DNA from: Methanobacteriota archaeon
Lineage (GTDB): Archaea > Thermoplasmatota > Poseidoniia > Poseidoniales > Thalassarchaeaceae
Assembly: GCA_002722595.1 (NCBI GenBank)
Contig: PBMO01000025.1
Span: 1 to 35,291 of the forward strand
Direction: 5' to 3'
DNA length: 35,291 nucleotides
Under the pieces are notes generated by a model, which saw only the letters and a list, made by a program, of their open reading frames with translations, did no database searches and had not been told where the DNA came from. Positions 25,232-33,880 of the stretch are shown one piece after another. Position 1 is the stretch's first letter; every line of letters begins with the position of its first letter. A program made the position numbers and the translations under genes.

Positions 25232-26227
25232 TTGTCTCGTGCATCTATTCGATTCGCAGTCCTCCTCACATTGCTCTTACTCTTGGCAGGTCCGGCTTTT
25301 GCCGCACACCTTGGCCCCCCTTCGGATAATAATGGGGATGGGTCTGGAGAAGCGACATGGCGTGCTGGTTGTTCCTGTCATGCTGCATCACCATCAACAT
25401 CTACCTTAGTGAAAGTTTCAGGCGTTCCAGCTGCCTATGAAGCAGGGCTATCTTATACAATGACATTGACACTTGAGCACTCAACAAATGCTGGGGGAGG
25501 GTTCTTCCTCTCTACAGAAGGTGTTGGTACATTTTCTTGGACAGATGATCAACTGATTCGACCAGAAAAGGATAGTGGCGAGGATAAAACTGCAACATCG
25601 ACCGGGTCAGGCATTACCCAATCAGATTACACATCTCCTGCTGAATGGATTTTCACATGGACTGCCCCTTCATCCGACGTAGGCGATATTGGTTTCTGGG
25701 TTGTAGGTAACATGGTTGACGGCGATGGCGCCCCTGGTGCCACAGATCATTGGAATGGGCTCACATTCATCATTAATTCACCATCTACTACAAGTGCAGC
25801 AGCTGATCAAAGCACTAGAGTCATTTCGTCAGGGGATGCTAGTTTATTCGATCAAACAGTAGACGAAGAAGCACTTGAGATTGAACGACAGCACGCGCTC
25901 TCTGAAGTTGTGATGCACAATGGAATTGTATGGTTCTTCATCACACTAATTGCACTTGTTGTAGGTGCAGTTGTACAGAAGGAAATTTTGGAACGCAGGT
26001 ATGGAACTGGTCCAGCCCACCTTGATCGGCAACTCGCATATCCTGAAGGCCTCCGCCGCTCATTATTAGCAATAGGAACAGCATTTTTGGGGATGACTTG
26101 GTTGGCTGGAGATTCTGCAACTTACCTTTGGTCCACAGCTTTCTTCATATCGATTTGGTCTACATATGGTGTTTATCGAACTATTTTGGCAGCTCGTACA
26201 CCTCCAACTGTGAAGGATATGATGTGA
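25232..26227 (+). CDS. Exported CxCH protein resembling choice-of-anchor V proteins, with C-terminal membrane helices
   Basis: 331 aa. TTG 25232 is supported by GGAGGG (25220-25225), 6 nt upstream, and by a clean signal peptide ending at AFA-A (~24). Directly after it comes C47-S-C49-H50, followed by a beta-rich domain (VSGVPAAYEAGLSYTMTLTLE). The order resembles choice-of-anchor V domain proteins, which have CxxCH at this place; here one spacer residue is missing. Three hydrophobic helices follow (~229-248, then two near 275-315), leaving the last residues in the cytoplasm. Covalent haem binding is possible but doubtful with CxCH. It is 9 bp upstream of the TatC fusion gene. Confidence 0.7.
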   Translation: MSRASIRFAVLLTLLLLLAGPAFAAHLGPPSDNNGDGSGEATWRAGCSCHAASPSTSTLVKVSGVPAAYEAGLSYTMTLTLEHSTNAGGGFFLSTEGVGTFSWTDDQLIRPEKDSGEDKTATSTGSGITQSDYTSPAEWIFTWTAPSSDVGDIGFWVVGNMVDGDGAPGATDHWNGLTFIINSPSTTSAAADQSTRVISSGDASLFDQTVDEEALEIERQHALSEVVMHNGIVWFFITLIALVVGAVVQKEILERRYGTGPAHLDRQLAYPEGLRRSLLAIGTAFLGMTWLAGDSATYLWSTAFFISIWSTYGVYRTILAARTPPTVKDMM

Positions 26228-26236
26228 GGGTTTTGA

Positions 26237-27346
26237 GTGGATCTTCATCTCTCAAGAGATAGGCCCCAGTATCTTCGAGCACATGTTGACGAATTGACGA
26301 ATCGTGCATCTGCTCTTTTATTTCTTCTAAGTTTAGCCACTGTTTTGTGGTGGGTTGTAATTGATTCAGTAATCGAAACATGGTTGAATAATTTGCCATT
26401 AGGTATTGCCCATGGCACGATTTCAGTTTATGACCCACATGGTTGGATGAGTACACGATGGTCGATGATATCACTTCTCGCGCTTGTAACAACTCTACCT
26501 TTTGCCGCACATCAGTTGATTCGATTCACGGACCGAGGTCTCTTACCTAGTGAGCGAAAGTGGTTACGAATCGTCACAATTGGAGGTACATCTTTTGCAT
26601 TATTCTGCAGCTATTATTGGTGGGTTTGGGGGTACCCGCTTGCAATTGAGAACTTAGGCTATGCAGGGAATATATCTGGCATAGGCGCACGCTATGATGC
26701 AGTGCAATTATTTGATGTTGGGATTGGTGTTTCTTGGTGGCTATTTTTGGTAATAATCTCTACAATTGGTTTGACAGTCGCTCGTTTACTATCGATGGCC
26801 CTAATCGAACCATTAGATCCATTTAGAATTCGAATCCATGGGACCGTTCTACTTGTTTGGTGGTTGGCTTGCCCTACAGTAATGACCAATATCTGGCCAT
26901 TTGCAGCCCTTAGTTTGGTGATTTTGCCTGAATTTATCCTACTCTTCTCTCCCTCCTTATCCTTAACAACCTCCGGTCGCTCTCCTTCATCAGTCTTTGA
27001 TTCAGAGGGAAAAATACATCGAAAAGCCATCGCTCTTTGCGGTTGTGAAGGTGCCTGTCCAAGTATACCTAGCGAATCACTAAATCCTCATTTAGGATGT
27101 GTAAAATCACAGGCATTGTGTTTAGATGCGGATGCCCGCGACACACTACTTGATTATGTGATTCGAAACCAAGCTACTCAGTTATTGATAAGTGGATGTG
27201 ACGGTACACCATTACCTGTTGATTTTCGACAATCGATAAAGGCAGCATCGTGCGAACTCAGTGGGATGAATTGGCTCGATAACGATACTAAAGAGTCAGA
27301 TAGAATTGAAATGGTCAACCGTTCCATTACATCATTGAATAAATGA
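26237..27346 (+). CDS. tatC: TatC-like translocase subunit fused to a cysteine-rich HdrA-N-like domain
   Basis: 369 aa. GTG 26237 has GAGGG (26226-26230) 6 nt upstream. Residues ~1-240 are TatC-like: the cytoplasmic start with H16-V-D-E19-L, a first helix, a loop, FTDRGLLPSERKWL (E106 corresponds to the conserved ERR region after helix 2), and four more helices ending at ~238. The glutamate usual in the fourth helix of bacterial TatC is not evident (IGVSWWLF). The C-terminal ~110 residues carry C268, C270, C274, C288, C295, C321 and C339. Their layout (ALCGC at a strand end, ALC-x6-LLDYVIR, LLISGC, then F-R-x2-I) resembles the N-terminal domain of heterodisulfide reductase subunit A. The fusion is in one uninterrupted frame. 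The TatC call is firm by pattern; the HdrA resemblance is by eye and its function unknown. Confidence 0.75.
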   Translation: MDLHLSRDRPQYLRAHVDELTNRASALLFLLSLATVLWWVVIDSVIETWLNNLPLGIAHGTISVYDPHGWMSTRWSMISLLALVTTLPFAAHQLIRFTDRGLLPSERKWLRIVTIGGTSFALFCSYYWWVWGYPLAIENLGYAGNISGIGARYDAVQLFDVGIGVSWWLFLVIISTIGLTVARLLSMALIEPLDPFRIRIHGTVLLVWWLACPTVMTNIWPFAALSLVILPEFILLFSPSLSLTTSGRSPSSVFDSEGKIHRKAIALCGCEGACPSIPSESLNPHLGCVKSQALCLDADARDTLLDYVIRNQATQLLISGCDGTPLPVDFRQSIKAASCELSGMNWLDNDTKESDRIEMVNRSITSLNK

Positions 27347-27388
27347 TTACATCAATACTCAAATCGCCGTCGGCTTGAAGGGGCATTA

Positions 27389-29515
27389 TTGTCTCGCGGC
27401 TTTATGAGTCGCCTTGCTAGGGTCGCTATTGCGGTGGCTCTCATACTTGGTGGACAGTGGTTGGCAGGACAACCGGAACTGTATATGCCCCTCTTCGATG
27501 CTATTAGAGAAGAAGTCTATGTGACCAATGATGCGGAAATCGTTGAAATGCAGGATGATGAGCAGTGGTTGGTATTGATAGTTGAATTCCCAGATGCACT
27601 TTCTGGACCAGGGAAAAACCATCAGCGAGCAGATGTAATGCTAACTGGACAGAATTCTGCTGCAACTTATTTTTCAGAAATTACCGGTGGCCGGACTACT
27701 CTAACAGCAGATATCGTGCAGGATATACATACGGCGGATTTTGATGAATCTTCATATGGAAGAGACGCGAATGGTGAACGCGATGTGGGAGATGATGGTT
27801 CAGGTGGTCCAGCAGGACTAGTGGAAGAAGCCATGACTAGTACATTCAGCGACGTCGACCTATCACCGTATGACATCGACGGTGACGGTTGGATAGATCG
27901 ATTATTGGTATTACACACTGGTGGTGCACAAGAAGATGGAGGTGGTACTAATGCCATATGGAGTCATTATGCACCAATTTCTCCAGGTTTCTCCGTTGGA
28001 GATTATTCCATTGGTTCCTATACAATGGCATCATTTTCATCCGGGATGGGGACTATGATTCACGAAATGCTGCATATGTTTGGTGCCGTGGATTTGTATG
28101 ATGTTCACAGCGCAGTACCTAGCAGTGATTGGAGCGGTCTTGGTGCTTGGGATATTATGGCGAGTGGTAATTGGAATGGTAATGGAAGAACTCCCGCTCT
28201 TCCATCATCGGGGACACTTGAGTTGATTGGTGCAAACACTGCACTTGAACTTACAATGGGCCAATACGGGCCTGAAAACCAGACCTATATCATCCAACCA
28301 CATGTTGCCCACACTGGCACTGTCAGAATTGAAATTGCAGCAAATGAATATATCTGGATGGAGTCAAGAATCAATAGTGGATTTGATCGGGAGATACCAT
28401 CTCATGGTTTATTGGTCACACAAGAGGACAGATTTTTCGCAGATTTTGAGCACAATGAAGTAAACCGAGATCCAGATCACGCCTATCTCAAAGTCATTGA
28501 GGCTGATGGTGATGACAGTTTAGCAGCCGGTGATGATGATGATCCGGGAGATGTATTCACAAGTGGTTCCTTTGGTGCAAATGGAATTGAGATTCGTGAT
28601 GGGCATGGTCGCTTGGTACCTTGGGTGGTTTATGTGAATGATTTTGACAGTTCAGGGACTAATGTTACAATAAACCATTTCGGCCCTTCAGGAGCCGAAA
28701 TTCTACCTCCAAGAACTCCTGTTCGTTTGCTTGGGGACGAACAAATAGGTGTGCAATTTTCTGCAAAGGATGACTGCACCCCTTGGTCAAACTTGACTAG
28801 TACAGATGGCCGTAATATCACCTTGGAGAATACAGAAATGCTTGCAGCCGGTGATGATGTAGAGTTGTTCCTCTCGTTTTCAGAATCCGCAGTTTCAGGG
28901 ACGACCGGTTTCATAGAGGGATTAATTGGATGCGGGGGTGTTAATCCAACTGATATTCTGCTCGAGTGGTCAGTTTCTACAAATCGCCTCATACAATTGC
29001 CCTTCCAGGCTGAAATTGACGTGACTGAAATCGTGTCTCTGGAACATATCCTCGCTTTTGATGGAAGTGGTTACAAAGCATATGATGTTGTAATTGAGGG
29101 TCCTTTGTCAAGAATTGCATCTACGAGTAGTTTGCAATCACTGGGTGATGGCAGTGTTTTGACACTAGAGATTAATCCTAATGGCTTACTTTCCCCAGGT
29201 ATGCTTGCGAATGGAAAAGTGCAGTTATACGACGATTTTGGCCTTGCGGGAGAATTCAATGTATCGCTTCAAGCCGAACCTCCTGGCGATGTTGGAAGCG
29301 CTCTCATGTGGCTCGCAGAACCTTCAAACAACATCCAACTAGTATCCATAGTACTCGCCTTCTCAGTGATATTTGGCGGGAGAAAAACGCCCAAAAAACC
29401 ATCAATACCTGGACAGATTATTCCAGCGCACCAACAATCATTACCGATACGCGCACATCACAATTTCGTTAGAGAACCGTATGACGAGTTTGGTAACTTC
29501 CGCGGTAATCAGTGA
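27389..29515 (+). CDS. M6-family metalloprotease (immune-inhibitor-A-like), membrane-anchored
   Basis: 708 aa. TTG 27389 is preceded by AGGGG with 5-nt spacing; ATG 27404 is the alternative. The signal peptide has no twin arginine. The catalytic site is H225-E226-M-L-H229-x2-G232-x2-D235, followed by the methionine-turn region GLGAWDIMASGNW, characteristic of M6 peptidases. Calcium-type acidic motifs (DIDGDGWID, ADGDDSLAAGDDDDPGD) are present. Beta-rich accessory domains follow, then a hydrophobic helix (~645-665) and a short basic tail. It probably degrades proteins outside the cell. It follows the TatC fusion by 42 bp and its stop overlaps that of the convergent endA by 7 bp. Confidence 0.92.
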   Translation: MSRGFMSRLARVAIAVALILGGQWLAGQPELYMPLFDAIREEVYVTNDAEIVEMQDDEQWLVLIVEFPDALSGPGKNHQRADVMLTGQNSAATYFSEITGGRTTLTADIVQDIHTADFDESSYGRDANGERDVGDDGSGGPAGLVEEAMTSTFSDVDLSPYDIDGDGWIDRLLVLHTGGAQEDGGGTNAIWSHYAPISPGFSVGDYSIGSYTMASFSSGMGTMIHEMLHMFGAVDLYDVHSAVPSSDWSGLGAWDIMASGNWNGNGRTPALPSSGTLELIGANTALELTMGQYGPENQTYIIQPHVAHTGTVRIEIAANEYIWMESRINSGFDREIPSHGLLVTQEDRFFADFEHNEVNRDPDHAYLKVIEADGDDSLAAGDDDDPGDVFTSGSFGANGIEIRDGHGRLVPWVVYVNDFDSSGTNVTINHFGPSGAEILPPRTPVRLLGDEQIGVQFSAKDDCTPWSNLTSTDGRNITLENTEMLAAGDDVELFLSFSESAVSGTTGFIEGLIGCGGVNPTDILLEWSVSTNRLIQLPFQAEIDVTEIVSLEHILAFDGSGYKAYDVVIEGPLSRIASTSSLQSLGDGSVLTLEINPNGLLSPGMLANGKVQLYDDFGLAGEFNVSLQAEPPGDVGSALMWLAEPSNNIQLVSIVLAFSVIFGGRKTPKKPSIPGQIIPAHQQSLPIRAHHNFVREPYDEFGNFRGNQ

Positions 29516-30606
29516 CGTTTTGGGTTCGCCCAGCGAGAATCAGAGGGCGGTCTTTCTAGTGCTAAATATCTCCAACCGCCAATTTCCTGCGGCGGTATGG
29601 CACATAGCCAGTTTTTGTTGACACCCGCTGCCAAGCGAGCTACAAGACAAGCCTCCCCCCAATCGAGGGGGGCTTCATCCAATGGGACGATAAGCCACGG
29701 AGCATGATCCTCACCAACAGCGCCCGAATAACCTCTCCATCGGGTACCATACTTGAATCCAGATCGTATTGCAAGTCCACGCGAAATTAAATCGGATAAG
29801 GCCGCAACCAATTTGCCTAATTCTCCATCTGGTTTTGGCATAGTTGGATTAACCACACGACTCACGATACGAGCCTCAACGTTTGAAATCCATATTCCAT
29901 TCTCCAATTCGATGCCCATTCCTTCTAAGGGCCACGTCATATTCTCAGATGGGATCCAGTATCCATTATCTGTTGGCTTAGACAACGACCATGCCTTGGA
30001 AATAAGGCGTCTCTCATCGTTTTCCATTTCCGTGAATGGGTTTCTGAATTTGCCAGTGGGTTGGTGTAGACTTGTCCTATATGTCACCACCCCATGTTCA
30101 TCATCGACAATAAGCAACTCTGCGATTCTTCCACCACTTTCAACATTCGAAGTCCATTGCAATATTTCTTTCCAATCAATTGTGTCCGATGCGTGAAACC
30201 ACCGAATTTCGGAAATAGGGTCATCATCCTTGGGTTGTACCGAACGAGACCAACGCAGTGCCCAAGTTTTCTGATCTAACACAACAGCACTCACAGCAGA
30301 TAAATTTTGCTTCAGAATGACTTTCTCACCAGGGTATCGAAGTGCGTCTAGGACCTCACATTCAAAGAAAATATCACCCTGGACCTCTACAATTTCTTCT
30401 AACCATTTTGGATTCGGTAGCGGTAATCCCCTCAGCCGATGTGCATTGAGTACCTCAGTATTTGTAAGAACAACCCCTCCATTGGTTGGTTTTCCAAAAC
30501 ATCCTCGCTCCCATAACCTGTTTGCAGATCCACCAATTACAGCCCAACCGCCATCACGTGCAACTGGTGCAGGTAACCGACTTCCGCCCGCATTATGAGC
30601 TGCCAT
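29509..30606 (-). CDS. endA: tRNA-splicing endonuclease EndA (fused two-repeat form)
   Basis: 365 aa, about twice the simple ~180-aa archaeal subunit, so it is a fused form that would act as a dimer or in another double-unit arrangement. It cuts pre-tRNA at the bulge-helix-bulge motif. The active C-terminal repeat has GFKYGTRWRGY with Y293, then H301 in EDHAPW and K331 in GVNKNWL, the catalytic triad. The first repeat (~20-210) has the N-terminal fold (GGSANRLWERGCFGKP...) and a diverged domain without the triad; a second N-terminal module lies at ~215-270. ATG 30606 is chosen because GGTGA is 5 nt upstream; GTG 30615 is the alternative. It diverges from the wHTH-repeat gene, and archease lies ~3.3 kb away. 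Confidence 0.92.
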   Translation of the reverse strand: MAAHNAGGSRLPAPVARDGGWAVIGGSANRLWERGCFGKPTNGGVVLTNTEVLNAHRLRGLPLPNPKWLEEIVEVQGDIFFECEVLDALRYPGEKVILKQNLSAVSAVVLDQKTWALRWSRSVQPKDDDPISEIRWFHASDTIDWKEILQWTSNVESGGRIAELLIVDDEHGVVTYRTSLHQPTGKFRNPFTEMENDERRLISKAWSLSKPTDNGYWIPSENMTWPLEGMGIELENGIWISNVEARIVSRVVNPTMPKPDGELGKLVAALSDLISRGLAIRSGFKYGTRWRGYSGAVGEDHAPWLIVPLDEAPLDWGEACLVARLAAGVNKNWLCAIPPQEIGGWRYLALERPPSDSRWANPKRH

Positions 30607-30710
30607 TAATTTCACCGCATCACAGCCGACCTTTGATTTGAACGCCTATTATTGCAGCATTATTGCGAATTACCTAAGTGCATTCGACATTACGGGTTAT
30701 CAGTGGTAGT

Positions 30711-31670
30711 ATGTCTGACGGGATGCTGATGACCCTCACTGTTGAGCAGAGAGTCCTTGTGCATCTTTGGGACACTCCACTTGGCGATAATCCATGGGAA
30801 GGCCGCTCAGAATTGACTCAAGCAGGGGTGTCGCAGGCTGTAGGGATTGCAAGGAAGCACCTGCCACGTACCCTGAAAAAATTGAGAGACAAAAACCACA
30901 TTCATGAGGAAACTAGGCATGTTCCAGGTGCAAAACAGCGCTGTCGTGTTTACAATTTGAGCCCTAGTGGAAGAGAAGCCGCAGGTGAACTTGTTTCGGA
31001 AATCCACAATCGCGTAGTCAAAGCAGATGGGGAAATGACGACTGTTCAGGCGCTACATAATCACTCAACAAACCTTCTAGATCTTCTCCGTAATATTGAC
31101 AGTACAGGGACCTATCGTTTACCTGTCGAAGGCCAGTTAGAAACTCCGAAACAGCTTGATGGTCGAGATTTACCACTTGATTATCGGCTCGGAATCTATG
31201 ATAATATCGTCAGAAGCGCTTGGGCAGATGGTGTTGTTACAAAGGATGAGCAATCTATGTTAGATGATATGGCAATGTACCTCGGATTGGAACCTTCTGA
31301 AACGGAAGACATCGAGAAGCGCGTGCGCGAGGAAAGTGTAGGTACAGACGTAGAAAACACTTCACTATACAAACAGATGTTAGAGGTTGCGTGGCAGGAT
31401 GGAGAAGTTGACGATAGTGAGCAAGCAATGCTTGACACTTTAGCTTCTATGCTTGGACTCGAATCTGCTCGTAATGTTCAACTTGATTGGGTTTGTGAAA
31501 GACTTGATGATCGATTAAAAGGATACTATTCTGCAATGGAAGCGGCTTGGCAAGATGGCAAAGTTAGTGATGATGAAGAAAACATGTTACAGAATATGCG
31601 AAATGCACTGTCCATAACTGACTCTGAGCACAAGACAATACTAGGTGTCGCCCGGGCGAAGTTGAATTAG
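30711..31670 (+). CDS. Winged-helix regulator with three TerB-like acidic helical repeats
   Basis: About 319 aa from ATG 30711. The first ~95 residues are a winged-helix DNA-binding domain of the archaeal MarR-like type (RSELTQAGVSQAVGIARKHLPRTLKKLRDK, then the wing HVPGAKQRCRVYNLSPSGREAAGEL). After a helical linker come three related units with the core A-W-x-D-G-x-V-x-x-D/S-E-x-x-M-L, at residues ~162-193, 220-250 and 272-301. Their spacing and acidic loops resemble TerB/tellurite-resistance-like helical domains, which may bind metal ions. No enzyme motif is seen. A one-component sensor that binds DNA and senses a metal or partner fits the architecture. It begins a set of four closely spaced plus-strand genes. 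A GTG at 30678 is an alternative start. Confidence 0.75.
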   Translation: MSDGMLMTLTVEQRVLVHLWDTPLGDNPWEGRSELTQAGVSQAVGIARKHLPRTLKKLRDKNHIHEETRHVPGAKQRCRVYNLSPSGREAAGELVSEIHNRVVKADGEMTTVQALHNHSTNLLDLLRNIDSTGTYRLPVEGQLETPKQLDGRDLPLDYRLGIYDNIVRSAWADGVVTKDEQSMLDDMAMYLGLEPSETEDIEKRVREESVGTDVENTSLYKQMLEVAWQDGEVDDSEQAMLDTLASMLGLESARNVQLDWVCERLDDRLKGYYSAMEAAWQDGKVSDDEENMLQNMRNALSITDSEHKTILGVARAKLN

Positions 31671-31688
31671 CGCCTCTGCTTCCGAGGT

Positions 31689-32759
31689 ATGAGTAACATG
31701 CCATGGGTCCTAGATGAGATAGTCCAAGCTGAGGTGGATCGTCTAAAGCGTCTGAGGGCTATGGTTGATGAAATGCCACCCAAGAAAGTTACACTTGTTG
31801 GTGATTCTGTCCTCGACAAATATGTTCATGGTTGGGCGAATAGGCTTAATGCTACTGCTCCGGTTCCTGCAGTTAAAGTAACCTCGTCTGAAGCATTTGC
31901 TGGCGCTGCGGCTCATGTGGCTCGCGGACTAATGTCACTTGGCATGATCCCCAATTTGTTCAGTATAATTGGTGGTGACGAGTCTGGGCAGATTCTGGCA
32001 TCTAATCTTAAACGAGAGGGTATTGATACGAGTGGTTTGCGAGTAGTTGCCAATCGCCAAACAGTTGTGAAGACGCGAATATATGGTGCACGTGAATCAC
32101 TTATTGAACAGAACCAGTTGCTGTTGCAAATTGATGAAGAACCGCAGGAAGAAATGCCACCTGCAGTATCTCAAAGGCTGACTGTAACAGCACTCGCCTC
32201 TCTCTCTGATGCGGATGTCCTAGTACTTTCAGACTACAATAAAGGGGCAATTACAGACGCAGGAGCCCAACAATTGATATCTGCTGCAAAGGGAAATGGA
32301 ATCCCGATTATATGTGATCCCAAACTAACAGGCTTGAATCGTACAGAAGGAGCCACATGTGTTCTCTTTGAGATACGCGGTCTTGAGTTGACGAGAAGGC
32401 GTTTGGGCTTGGCATCATCAGCAGAAACAGCTCGAGACTTGATATCAAAGTACAATTGGGAAGCTCTAGTAGTTTTAGGGGGTGTACAAGGTCTCTGGCT
32501 ATATACTGCCGATGCGGAACACCACATACCTTGTTTGTTAGATGATGCTAGGCAGATAATCGGTTTACATGATGCTGCTGCGGTTGCAATGGCTGCAGCA
32601 TTATCCCAAGGGGCATCTCTCCATGATGCCGCAACTTTGGCACATGCGGCGTGTGAAACCATTCTCGGTGCTGAAGAGGGCCAGGAAGTATTGGACCGAA
32701 GGACCTTGTCAGCATCAATGGATGAGCGTGCTTGGCAAATGCAGGTCAGTGATCGCTGA
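31689..32759 (+). CDS. PfkB-family sugar kinase-like protein, RfaE/HldE domain I type, with altered active-site motif
   Basis: 356 aa. The fold signature is clear: VTLVGDSVLDKYVHG, NATAPVPAVKV, AGAAAHVARGL, IGGDESG and DPKLTGLNR align with D-glycero-beta-D-manno-heptose-7-phosphate kinases. Key differences: the usual GAGD anion-hole/base motif is G292-L-H-D295, GGAAN is AGAAAH, and the TPN segment before the nucleotide loop is lost (LFEIRG). The base aspartate is kept, so activity is possible but substrate or ADP/ATP use may differ, or it may be a regulatory pseudokinase. ATG 31689 or ATG 31698 may start it (GAGG at 31684-31687 favours the second). It overlaps the next start codon by one base. 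Confidence 0.8.
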   Translation: MSNMPWVLDEIVQAEVDRLKRLRAMVDEMPPKKVTLVGDSVLDKYVHGWANRLNATAPVPAVKVTSSEAFAGAAAHVARGLMSLGMIPNLFSIIGGDESGQILASNLKREGIDTSGLRVVANRQTVVKTRIYGARESLIEQNQLLLQIDEEPQEEMPPAVSQRLTVTALASLSDADVLVLSDYNKGAITDAGAQQLISAAKGNGIPIICDPKLTGLNRTEGATCVLFEIRGLELTRRRLGLASSAETARDLISKYNWEALVVLGGVQGLWLYTADAEHHIPCLLDDARQIIGLHDAAAVAMAAALSQGASLHDAATLAHAACETILGAEEGQEVLDRRTLSASMDERAWQMQVSDR

Positions 32760-33880
32760 TGGGTGCACTTGACGGTGTCCGCATTCTTGACCTGAGCCGA
32801 ATTTTGGCAGGCCCATGGGCTACACAAATGCTCGCAGATTTGGGTGCAGACGTAGTCAAAATTGAGGCAGATTGGGGCGATGATACCCGGAATTGGGGCC
32901 CTCCATTCATCGGGGAAAATGCTGCATACTTTCACGCCTGTAACCGAGGTAAACGTTCGATGGTTCTCGATTTGAAGTCGAAAGAAGGGCTCGAAACGTT
33001 GCGCCAATTGATCGATTGTGCCGATGTTGTGGTTGAAAACTTCCGCACAGGGACGCTCGAAAAACTAGGCCTCGACACCGATGCCTTTGGAGACAAAATT
33101 CTGTGCAGAATTACCGGATATGGGCAAACAGGACCTCGTGCCACTGAGCCAGGGTATGATATCGCACTGCAGGCAATGACGGGGATTATGTCGGTGACTG
33201 GATCAGCTGACGGGGAACCAGCCAAGGTTGGTGTTGCTTGGATTGATGTGCTGACTGGCATGATGGCCGGTAACGGAATTCTTGCAGCTCTGTTCCATCG
33301 AGAGCGGACCGGCGAAGGGCAAACCATCGACCTGAGTTTGTTTGATGTCGCTCTCATGGCAATGGTGAATCAGGCACAAAATTGGATCGCATCTGGCAGT
33401 GATCCAACTCGCATGGGGCACGCACACCCCAATATCGTACCGTATCAAGCGTTCTTAGCTAAAGACGACTGGTTCATTCTAGCATGTGGAAATGATGCGC
33501 AGTTCGTCAGCGTTTGCAAGGCCACTGGAGCAACCCAACTTCAGCGCGCAGAATTTGCAGATAATGCTGGTCGTTTGGCTGCAAGATCAGAAATCATTGA
33601 TACTCTATCAGATATTATTTCGCAGCATTCTGTAGAATACTGGATTTCAGCATTCAGCAAACATGGTGTGCCTTGTACACCTATCTTGTCTGTATCACAG
33701 GCCTTCAGTGATCAACAGGCTCTTGCGCGCAACGCATTGTGGAATATTGGTGGACAAGACAGCGTTGCCAATGCACTCAGATTCATGTCAAAGACTCCCG
33801 CAAAGCCAGGATTGAGTCCTCCAAAGTTAGGTGAACATACTGCAGAAGTCATTGCAGAATGGTTGGGTGATGTCCAATGA
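32759..33880 (+). CDS. CoA-transferase family III (CaiB/BaiF) protein
   Basis: 373 aa, a near-standard length for the family. It transfers CoA between carboxylic acids through an aspartyl-CoA intermediate. Visible are the N-terminal LDGVRILDLSRILAGPWATQMLADLGADVVKIE, the GDDTRNWGPP loop, and GYDIALQAMTG with the catalytic Asp (D134), followed by GVAWIDVLTGMMAGNGILAAL. Family members act in formyl-CoA, carnitine, alpha-methylacyl-CoA and dicarboxylate metabolism, and the substrate cannot be set from sequence. It is coupled to the kinase-like gene by TGATG overlap (32757-32761) and to archease by ATGA overlap (33877-33880). Confidence 0.93.
   Translation: MGALDGVRILDLSRILAGPWATQMLADLGADVVKIEADWGDDTRNWGPPFIGENAAYFHACNRGKRSMVLDLKSKEGLETLRQLIDCADVVVENFRTGTLEKLGLDTDAFGDKILCRITGYGQTGPRATEPGYDIALQAMTGIMSVTGSADGEPAKVGVAWIDVLTGMMAGNGILAALFHRERTGEGQTIDLSLFDVALMAMVNQAQNWIASGSDPTRMGHAHPNIVPYQAFLAKDDWFILACGNDAQFVSVCKATGATQLQRAEFADNAGRLAARSEIIDTLSDIISQHSVEYWISAFSKHGVPCTPILSVSQAFSDQQALARNALWNIGGQDSVANALRFMSKTPAKPGLSPPKLGEHTAEVIAEWLGDVQ

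Noticed and set aside
27389-27460. Twin-arginine signal on the M6 protease next to TatC
   Set aside because: The N-terminus has separated arginines (SRGFMSRLAR) but no RR pair, so Tat export is not supported.
32234-33007. 257-codon open frame on the minus strand
   Set aside because: It lies antisense to the kinase-like and CoA-transferase genes, which have clear family motifs; its translation is cysteine-rich without any domain pattern.
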